A DNA stretch of 64,000 nucleotides, from NCBI GenBank assembly GCA_026168455.1, contig CM047425.1, forward strand, positions 41,622,711-41,686,710, given 5' to 3'. Each line of letters opens with the position of its first letter. The stretch's first letter is position 1. This DNA is from Theocolax elegans. Taxonomy: Eukaryota > Arthropoda > Insecta > Hymenoptera > Cerocephalidae. The notes beneath the pieces were generated by a model. That model was given only the letters and a program-made list of their open reading frames with translations, did no database searches and had not been told where the DNA came from. The translations under genes were made by a program, and so were the position numbers. Positions 55,768 to 64,000 of this stretch are shown here, piece after piece.

Positions 55768-57162
55768 TTATAAATAGGTGAATAGATTAAACCTACTTAG
55801 ATCAATAGCTTCAACACCATTAGAATCAAACCCTCGCTTAGCATTTATGCCTATATTTCGTTTGCCTGTAAAAGAGCAGGTTTGTAAGGATTCTTCCTTG
55901 AAAATGAGTTTCATTAATGCCCTTGCCAGCTCCGTTTGACTTTTACATATTTGTTGAGCTTTAGCTAGCTCAAAACTATTAACGTAAATGTTAGATTTCT
56001 TAATCAATTTTACTGTCTATAAAATAGAAAAAATTGTGAACTTTTATTATCCGTATAAACAAGAATAATAAATAATGAAATAGTAACAAAATTAATCATT
56101 TTTCTAAAACTTTTTCAAAGAATTATTTTTACTAGAAAATTAATGACTACAAAGAGAGAATATTTAAGGAGATATCGGACTCAGAAAGTGATCATTTTTT
56201 ATATTTTTTACAAAAAAATGAATTTTTTTAAAAATTCTTGAAAAATCATATGTTTTTTCAGCATATTTCTGAAATATATTTTTTCAGTATCCTGAAAAAA
56301 ACGTATGATTTTTTTCAGATTTTTAATTCATTATTTTAGATACAATTTTTATGTTTAAAGGTAAATCCTGAAATTTGGGTCTGGCATCCCGTTAAATTTC
56401 TAGCAAGGTATATTTAAAATTGGTACATTAATGTTAATTATAAGATCATTACGTTAATTACAATCTGCAGTTAATTATGTGCAAATCTCTATTACAATAA
56501 AATAAAATAGATAATAATTTACGTTTTCATCATTCTGCTTGTATCAAAGGGTCCTCGATGAGTCTTTTGGCGGGTTCACCTGTTCATTAACTGATAAATT
56601 AGCTTTCGTAGTTACATTTTCTTTGTTGCTTACACTAGACTCTTCGTCTAGTGCTGTTCTTTTTTTAAGTATATTTTGCTGAAATCCATTATTGCTTAAT
56701 TACGTTTTTGTTTTAAAAAAGAAATAATTTGTTGAGTTTTTAAATTATTAGTACTTACATCTTTAGTATCTTCTATATCACTTTTATCACTGTTTATCTC
56801 TAAGGGGCGTACAATTTTCTTAAACATTTTTTGCGACTCTAAAATATGTTTATTTAACAATAACAAATATTAAGGTACTTTTTTATTATAGTTACTTGTT
56901 CATTTACATACCGCGAATTATGTACGTCATCATCAGAATAGCTTTGTACATAGTCCTCTACATCAACTTGATTTTCTCGATCAATTTCCTAAAATTAGCG
57001 TAGTATAGGTAAATTTGAAATTATTTGTTTAAAATAAAGTAAATGACACGTATAATATCAAACATCGTTATAACGCACAGGCTCAAATACGTCAATCAGA
57101 TCATTAAAATTTGAAGGTTGTTTTTCAAGTAAGAGGTTAGCTTTTCCGGTATCTATAAACTC
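55768..57162 (-). CDS. BEN-domain gene, exons downstream of a transposon insertion
   Basis: Minus-strand exon-like blocks with splice signals. 57162-57064: EFIDTGKANLLLEKQPSNFN. 56988-56912: EIDRENQVDVEDYVQSYSDD. 56838-56759: KMFKKIVRPLEINSDKSDIE. 56678 to about 56569: QNILKKRTALDEESSVSNKE. 56016-55768: KKSNIYVNSFELAKAQQICK then ELARALMKLIFKEESLQTCS and GFDSNGVEAI. Acceptors end in TTACAG, TTTTAG, TTTCAG or TTATAG; donors include GTATGT, GTAAGT and GTGAAC. The last block has the BEN-domain pattern (LAR.LM..IF..E.L..CS..G, L...GV.AI), a DNA-binding fold of insect transcriptional regulators. Phases agree except for one base between the second and third blocks, so a frameshift, mis-set boundary or pseudogenisation is possible. 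It looks like a host gene rather than a transposon gene. Confidence 0.55.
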
Positions 57163-57192
57163 CTGTAATGCAAAAAATATTTTTTACCACAC

Positions 57193-57383
57193 CACGCGTA
57201 AAGTGCGTACTGTACTCCCTCATTTCGAAGAGTAAAGTGACTCGAGTACGCCCTGCAAACTATCTTCGTGTTTGATAAGAGCAACAAAAGCAAATCGGAA
57301 ATAAGGTTAGACCCAATCGTATTATCAATGTCACTTTACTTCTCAAAATAACGGAGTACAGCACGCAATGTACGCGAGGCGTG
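57193..57383. repeat. intronic inverted repeat
   Basis: Arms of about 50 bp with GTACTGTACTCC and AGTAAAGTGAC paired with GTCACTTTACT and GGAGTACAGCACG. Confidence 0.65.
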
Positions 57384-57532
57384 CTAAAAAATAGTATATG
57401 CACCACGGGAGTACAGTAAGCAAACCGGCACTGCAGAAATGCTGCCCTCGCTTCGCTCGTGCAGCAACTTCACGCAGTGCCGCCTTTGCTTATTTTACTC
57501 CCTAGATGCATAATCTACTATTTTGCAATAGT

Positions 57533-57638
57533 ATGCGGAAAATTGTCGTTTTCTGCATTAGTTATAGTGCGGAAAATGCCTTTTTTCAATACAGTAAAAC
57601 TAATGCGGAAAACGACAATTTTCTGCATACTATTGCAA
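57533..57638. repeat. intronic hairpin with 42 bp arms
   Basis: TTGCAATAGTATGCGGAAAA and its complement enclose a short loop. The pairing is nearly perfect. Confidence 0.8.
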
Positions 57639-57892
57639 AAAATATCGTTTGTACTCACTCGTGTGATTGCAGGGAGCCGGCTACTCGTGCCCGACAATCA
57701 CACTCGTGCGGAAATCGCATTTTCCGCACTTGTTACAAAATATACTATTACTTAACATATAAAAAATATGTAAAGAAATAGTTGCGTTCTCGATATTTAC
57801 GAGGTTATCTACTAAATATAAAATATTAAAAATTAAAGACCATTATTTTAATGTACAATTTACCTAATCAATTACAGATTTTTGTTACTTAC

Positions 57893-57935
57893 ATTATTAA
57901 CGCTTTCTTCAATTGCTGGCATACCAATAGACCTC
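57893..57935 (-). CDS. BEN-domain gene: exon fragment adjoining the transposon
   Basis: Minus strand reads RSIGMPAIEESVNN and ends at a strong donor (GTAAGT). It is phase-compatible with the next exon at 57162. On its 5' side the exon meets the CACTA-like terminus at 57936, whose last bases (TTTTTTCAACAGGG on this strand) look like a splice acceptor. Whether the exon originally extended further upstream cannot be seen, because the element continues past the window. Confidence 0.45.
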
Positions 57936-58618
57936 CCCTGTTGAAAAAACCTCATATAAACCTATAAAAAGAATTTATTTATCGTACTTCATGTGGCTTT
58001 TGCACCCGGAGTTTGCGATAGAATGCTATACATTATTTAATACGAATCGGAAAGAATAAGCTTATAACTATAGGCTTCATAATGAACACCTCATAAAATG
58101 CGATAAAAATAAATTTGTTTATAAGGTTTTATAGGAATAAACGTGTAACATAAAAGAGCATAAAATAGTTTATCGGAGTATATCGGGTACACATTTATAT
58201 TTAAATATTTTGTATTTATATTTACCGGCCATTATAAGGATTTGCCACTTTTCACGTACTTATATATCAATGCTTTTTCACTCTAAAGCTTATAGTATTT
58301 TATAATGAAAAACCCGAAAATGAATGAATTATCTATAGTTCTATTTCAGGTAATACAAAATAATATATTCTTAACAAGTGGATTTCTATCGGGATTTTAA
58401 CAGTTATTGTCTTATAGAGCATACAAAAATATAGGGTTAAATAGGGCGTTTCACAATAACGCCAAGTAACGGCTATATGACCTTACCAGCATATTTCAAT
58501 ATTATATAACAACTTACCTGGTACCTTTATAGGGATTTATGACGATCGACGCATGAAATGGGCGGCTTGCCTAACGCATCGTACATGGCTTTGCCAGTTA
58601 AAAAGTAACCGCTATTGA

Positions 58619-61288
58619 ATCGCTTATCGCATTTTATGAGGTATTGCTGTATTAACTATTTACAACGAATAGGCATGTATCTGCATTACAAATAATTAAT
58701 GATTTTGCATGATGGCAATTTATCGGGTTGAATAGGAAATTTCACTATAAAGGCGAGCATTATTTATCCGAATCTACCGGTATATTCTAATATTGTCAAG
58801 CAACCTATGTAGTTTGTTTATAGGGTTTAATCAGTATTATCACATAAATAAGCGGTTTGATTACAGGATCTTATCGGTTACGCCTGTCGTAGAAGCAACC
58901 GCTATTGAATCGTTTATCGTATTTTATGAGGTATTGCTGTATTTACCATTTACAACGAATAGGCATGTATCTGGATTACAAATAATTAATGATTTTTCAT
59001 GATTGCAATTTATCGGTTTGAGTAGGAAATTTCACTATAAAGTCGAGCATTATTTATCCGAATCTACCGGTATATTCTAATATTGTCAAGCAACCTATGT
59101 GATTCGTTTATAGGGTTTAATCAGTATTGTCACATAAATCAGCGGTTTGATTACAGGATCTTATCGGTTACGCCTGTCGTAGAAGCAACCGCTATTGAAT
59201 CGTTTATCGTATTTTATGAGGTATTGCTGTATTTACCATTTACAACGAATAGGCATGTATCTGGATTACAAATAATTAATGATTTTGCATGATTGCAATT
59301 TATCGGGTTGAATAGGAAATTTCACTATAAAGGCGGGCATTATTTATCCGAATCTACCGGTATATTCTAATATTGTCAAGCAACCTATGTGATTCGTTTA
59401 TAGGGTTTAATCAGTATTGTCACATAAATCAGCGGTTTGATTACAGGATCTTATCGGTTACGCCTGTCGTAGAAGCAACCGCTGTTGAATCGTTTATCGT
59501 ATTTTATGAGGTATTGCTGTATTTACCATTTACAACGAATAGGCATGTATCTGGATTACAAATAATTAATGAATTTACTTGATTGCAATTTATCGGGTTG
59601 AATAGGAAATTTCACTATAAAGGCGGGCATTATTTATCCGAATCTACCGGTATATTCTAATATTGTCAAGCAACCTATGTGATTCGTTTATAGGGTTTAA
59701 TCAGTATTGTCACATAAATCAGCGGTTTGATTACAGGATCTTATCGGTTACGCCCACGTAAAAAAAATTTATAAAGTTTTTATAAAAATTGTATAAAATG
59801 GATTCTATACAATTTGTATAAAAAATTGGTCTTATAAAAACTTTATAAAATTTTTATAAAAAAGATTGGCTTTCATAAAAAATATATTTTTATTAAATTT
59901 TTAAATAAATACCACACTTTAAAGCACATTTTAAAGAAATTTACATACAAAAACGCGGTTCACTTTAGGCTAAATATAAATTGAAACATTTTACAATAGA
60001 AAAAGATAAATAATAAAGTAATTAAAAACGTTCGAGATAAGTTTTAAAATTTTTTTACGGTATTTTATAGGATGGGAAAAGTTTGTGAACTTGGGGAAAC
60101 GTATTGCGCAACTTGGGAAAAGTTTGTGAAAATTGGGAAAATTTTTGCAAAACTTAAATGTTAAAGATTTGGGAATAAACATATATAACCTTAAAAACAG
60201 AACTGAAAAATTCATCAGCTGGCAGCGGTGGCGATGGGTGACTCGTACCGACGCTTCTACACACGGAGAAGCTGTTGATCGTACCTTTAAAATCGTCTAA
60301 CCTGCAACAAAAATATTACAAAAACACAAAGTATCTAATGTACTCAATCGCTAAGTTTTTAAAAATTAAGAGAAAGGAGGACTTATCTGATCAAAAGTGT
60401 AGACGGAGTTTAATCTTCAGGTCTCAATATTCCGGCTCTCCCCTCACCGAGACTGAATTTTAAATTCTCAAAATCGATAATATTCCATGCTGGTCAATTG
60501 ACGCACCACATATATCTAGGTTAAAAGTACGACTTCCGCGACGAATTTAGTGGTAAACTGTTTGATTAAGTAAAATACGACGGTAAACGTTTCGCGCTGC
60601 ACTAAGCTCACAGGAATAAGACATCAAACTGAAGTTGGTTAGATTTCAAACTGAAGTTGGCTTTTTTCTCTATCATCAATTCAATTTATACAATTTTTAT
60701 AAAAACTTTATAAATTTTTTTCACGTGGGCGCCTGTCGTTGAAGCAACCACTATTGAATCGTTTATCGTATTTTATATGAGGTATTGCTGTATTTTCTAT
60801 TTACAACGAATAGGCATGTATCTGCATTACAAATAATTTATGATTTTGCATGATTGCAATTTATCGGGTTGAATAGGAAATTTCACTATAAAGGCGGGCA
60901 TTATTTATCCGAATCTACCGGTATATTCTAAAATTGTCAAGCAACCTATGTGGTTCGTTTGTAGGGTTTAATCAGTATTATCACATAAATGAGCGGTTTG
61001 ATTACAGGATCTTATCGGTTACGCTTGTCGTAGAAGCAACCGCTATTGAATCGTTTATCGTATTTTATGAGGTATTGCTGTATTTACCATTTACAACGAA
61101 TAGGCATGTATCTGGATTACAAATAATTAATGATTTTTCATGATTGCAATTTATCGGTTTGAGTAGGAAATTTCACTATAAAGTCGAGCATTATTTATCC
61201 GAATCTACCGGTATATTCTAAGATTGTCAAGCAACCTATGTGGTTCGTTTATAGGGTTTAATCAGTATTGTCACATAAATCAGCGGTT
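58619..61288 (+). repeat. 290 bp tandem repeat, about six units
   Basis: Unit starts (ATCGTTTATCGTATTTTATG-like) are at 58619, 58909, 59199, 59489 and 61045, with one more split by the insertion (resumes 60755). Each unit contains TACCGGTATATTCTAATATT and CAACCGCTATTGAATCG. Identical 69-codon frames in each unit come from the repeat and are not genes. Confidence 0.95.
59753..60729. mobile_element. 977 bp CACTA-like element with CG target duplication
   Basis: Terminal inverted repeats of about 45 bp starting CCCACGTAAAAAAAATTTAT (left) and CCCACGTGAAAAAAATTTAT (right, inverted). CG is present on both sides (59751-59752 and 60730-60731). The uninterrupted 290 bp unit has a single CG at that place. 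Subterminal TTTATAAA-type motifs. Interior AT-rich, non-coding. Confidence 0.85.
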
Positions 61289-62739
61289 TAGTATTACAAT
61301 AAACACGGAATAGTTGATTAAATTTTTGGCGCGATATTTGTATTTCTCAAGTGGCTTTGGTGTTACTAAGAACACATAGAAATATTGGACAATGGAAATA
61401 TTTTTTCTAAAAATAGGTTAATATGTTTTCATATTAGAAAAATAATGAAGTATAAACTTTATTACAAGAGAATGCTAAATAAAGAATACATACCAATTCC
61501 GTAACGTATTCTGAATTATTTTAAATGTTAACATGAATCATCGAATCATATAAAAGATTAACAAAATTGGATTACTTTATTGAAAATTAAATTATTATTT
61601 CTTTCCCTAGCGGAAATAATCATATGCGAATAATGTTTATAAATACTTAATAAAAGTTATTAGCTTTTATTAGATTTTCATAATACTTTATAAAGTGCGG
61701 ATTTTGGACTGTAGTAATAATTTAAAAAATTTGGTGATGTTTATAAGATTTTGTTTAGTTGTTTTTAAAATTTCGTAAATATTTCTAAGCTTTATTTTAG
61801 GTTTTATTAGATTTTTGTATTTCGAAAATATCGTGAAAAACGATAAAATGACACTAATAGTAACTGTTGCATTTTCCTATATTTAACTGTTTTTAGCTGT
61901 TTCTAAGTGATGTATGCAAAAAAAACAAAACTATTAATAAAAGATTGCTATTGATAAATATTCATAAAAATTCTAAATACTTATTTACTGTATATAATAA
62001 TTTAAAAAAGTTATTAGTAGTTATTAGCTTTTTTAAACTCGCACATTTCTTTTACTTTTGAAAAAACCTAAAAGCTAAAAAAACCACTATCTTTACTTTC
62101 ATGAAGAATAACATTGAAAAATATTTATAATTAAAGGGCACAAAATTAAGAATACCTGCAAGTGTCACTCGAGTCTGACAGTTATTTCTATAACCATTAC
62201 TAAAGTAGTTAAATATATAGGAATATTGAATATTGAAATATTTGTTCTAAAAGTTCGGTTAATATTTTTATTTTTAAAAAATAATGAAGAATAAACTTTT
62301 GTACAAGAGTATACTAATGAAAGAATACATATAAATGCCGTTACATATTCTGAATTATTTTACAGAGTTTACTTGAATCAGTGAATCTTATAAGAATTAT
62401 TATATTGGATAAGTTTATATAAAATAAATTTAATAATTCTTTGATTTTTATTAGTAGCTTTATAATAAAAAACTTTTACCTTTACTTGCATGAAGATTAA
62501 CAATAAAAAATATTTATAACTAAATAATTCAAAATTAAGATTACATGCAACTGTCTAGAGTTTGGCTGTTATCTTACAAACATTACTAATTAACTTAAAC
62601 ATAGACGTAGTATAAACTTTGAATATTTTGTTTATAAGTTATGTTAATATTTTTCCATATTTCAATAATTAAAAAGAAAAACTTATTTTACAAGAATATA
62701 CTAATTGAATTACTTTTTAACAAGAGCATAGTGTATATA
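61289..62739. repeat. AT-rich interior with loosely repeated segments
   Basis: The phrases AATAATGAAGTATAAACTTT (61441 region) and AATAATGAAGAATAAACTTT (62278 region), each followed by ACAAGAG.AT.CTAA and CATATTCTGAATTATTT-like text, show an old duplication of about 840 bp. A third weaker copy is at about 62620-62720. No gene. Confidence 0.55.
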
Positions 62740-63144
62740 TATGAGTATATGTAAAATATTACTCACTCAGAGCTATTAATTATTGCTATTAATTAGTTTT
62801 ATAATTTAGAGCACATTCAAATTGAATTAAAATTATTTGTTTTCCAGATCTGTTTTGTCCTTGGACGAAGAATATTCTTTGTATTTGAAAATATACTGAA
62901 AATTAACATGTAATTGAGTTCGATTTGATGTCTGAAAAGAAAAGAATTATTATATTGGATAAGTTTATATAAAATAAATTTAATATTTCTTTCATGTTTA
63001 TTAGTAGTATATCATAGAAACTTCTATCTTTATATGCATGAAGAATAACAATGAAAAACATTTATAACTAAAGGTTACAAAACTAAGAATACATGAACGT
63101 GTCACACGAGTATCGCTGCAGCATTAATAAATTAAGTATACTTA

Positions 63145-63722
63145 TGTAATTCGTATTATTGTTGGCGCAGCCGATACAACCCGATAGGCCGTCTGTCCCT
63201 TCCATGCGTCGAATCTCGTAAAACCTTATAAAAGAACTGTATTGGTTGGTTTAAAATTATGGAATTTAACGGTAGACACCGATAGCCGTTAGTGGACAAT
63301 ATAGCGAAAAACCTTATAGAACCTTATTAATTCAATGCACACGAATACGTCAAATACTCGAAAACCCGATACATGCCTATTTGTTATAAATAATAAATAC
63401 GGAATTGCCTGGTAGAATGCGATTAGCGATTTGATTAAGATTTGTTATTGCTGGCGCAGCCGTTAGTACCCGATAGGTCGTATGCCCAATACATGCGTCC
63501 ATCCTCGTAAAACCTTATAAAAGAACTGTATTGGTTGGTTTAAAATTATGGAATTTAACGGTAGACACCGATAGCTGTTAGTGGACAATATAGTGAAAAG
63601 CCTTATAGAACCTTATTAATTCAATGCACACGAATACGTCAAATACTCGAAAACCCGATACATGCCTATTTGTTATAAATAATAAATACGGAGGTTACCT
63701 GGTTGAACGCGATTAGCAATTT
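63145..63722 (+). repeat. two tandem units of 289 bp
   Basis: Both contain GGCGCAGCCG, ATGGAATTTAACGGTAGACA and AAACCCGATACATGCCTATT with very few differences. The inverted copy at 24644-25915 has a single unit. Confidence 0.9.
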
Positions 63723-64000
63723 GATTAAGATTGTATTTATGGATGTCTTAGCTCATACGATCCGATAAACGAACCGCCCATTTATTTTGTTGATCATCAT
63801 ATTGTACTATAAAATGTTTTTTTCTTTTGTGAGGTTTATCTTATAAAATACTATAAACATTTATTGTATAGTATGGTATGAGGTTTTTGCACCCGGAATT
63901 CCTTATAGACTCGAATTATATACCTACTATTAGAAAATAAAAAAAGATATAAACATATACAGTATTTCCATGATAAGAGCTTATTAAATTTTTTATCGGG

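Larger units (their letters stand above)
57936..64000 (+). mobile_element. CACTA-like element of the CCTATAAA/290 bp family, continues past the window
   Basis: The left end CCCTGTTGAAAAAACCTCAT is followed by dense CCTATAAA/CCTTATAAA-type motifs. Internal composition: unique subterminal 57985-58618, 290 bp tandem units 58619-61288 (interrupted by a 977 bp element), AT-rich loosely repeated 61290-62740, then 62740-64000, which is the inverse of 24644-25915. By that alignment about 420 bp remain, so the right end is predicted near 64,420. No transposase seen. The flank base pair TC precedes the left end. Confidence 0.65.

Noticed and set aside
58793..61143. Identical 69-codon frames every 290 bp
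   Set aside because: Direct products of the tandem repeat unit; no domain, no start context.
1..64000. tRNA, rRNA and bacterial operon features
   Set aside because: No tRNA-like cloverleaf, rRNA block, ribosome-binding pattern or operon structure was seen. The window is eukaryotic repeat DNA.

Overview
The window is AT-rich eukaryotic DNA, almost certainly from an insect. The evidence is its repeat repertoire: CACTA/EnSpm transposons with animal-type transposases and spliceosomal introns, a Helitron, R1-like and I-like LINEs, Ty3/gypsy LTR elements, long fold-back elements and DUF4817/DDE fragments. A hymenopteran is plausible but not proven. I see no prokaryotic gene organisation and no rRNA or tRNA gene. 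The only candidate host gene is a multi-exon BEN-domain gene on the minus strand at about 55.77-57.94 kb, and it is broken by a transposon.

Layout. 0-8.5 kb: old AT-rich DNA; a decayed transposase-like reading frame (2.88-3.65 kb) split by a 2.7 kb fold-back element (3656-6390), which itself holds a 1 kb palindromic element; DUF4817/DDE fragments (6.6-8.1 kb). 8.56-13.47 kb: a damaged Ty3/gypsy retrotransposon on the minus strand. 14-16 kb: small repeats and exon-like remnants. 16.15-22.50 kb: a 6.35 kb CACTA-like element (ends CCCTGTTGG, target duplication CC) that contains a LINE with a twin-priming-like inversion, a 681 bp palindromic element, a hammerhead-ribozyme-like motif and a 296 bp CACTA-like MITE.

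24.12-48.70 kb is one nested stack. The outer CACTA element (ends CACTGAG/CTCAGTG, target duplication TA) has its transposase genes near its right end. It sits in a 209 bp repeat that occurs uninterrupted at 14.08-14.29 kb, so the pre-insertion site can be read directly. Inside it lies a second CACTA-like element (24.64 to about 44.36 kb). Inside that is a complete-looking 14.4 kb Helitron (29,230-43,654, 5'-TC and CTAG-3', inserted between A and T). Inside the Helitron are an R1-like LINE (about 33.9-38.95 kb) and a 1.05 kb CACTA-like element (29,612-30,662). Removing the inner layers leaves an outer element of about 4.9 kb, a normal size for an autonomous CACTA.

48.7-55.2 kb: the 3' end of another LINE, then an LTR, primer-binding site and gag of a second gypsy-type element. 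A 3538 bp CACTA element (50,780-54,317, target duplication CT) cuts that gag. It carries a transposase 3' half and very large inverted arrays of a TCGATTTCGAG-type subterminal motif. 55.2-57.9 kb: the BEN-domain gene. 57,936 to beyond 64,000: a CACTA-like element built of 290 bp and 289 bp tandem units, inserted in that gene, with its own nested 977 bp element (target duplication CG).

The main theme is a diverse set of CACTA-type elements with short CCC- or CAC- termini and 2 bp target duplications. Each amplifies a different private subterminal or internal repeat, and they are nested in each other and in other transposons.
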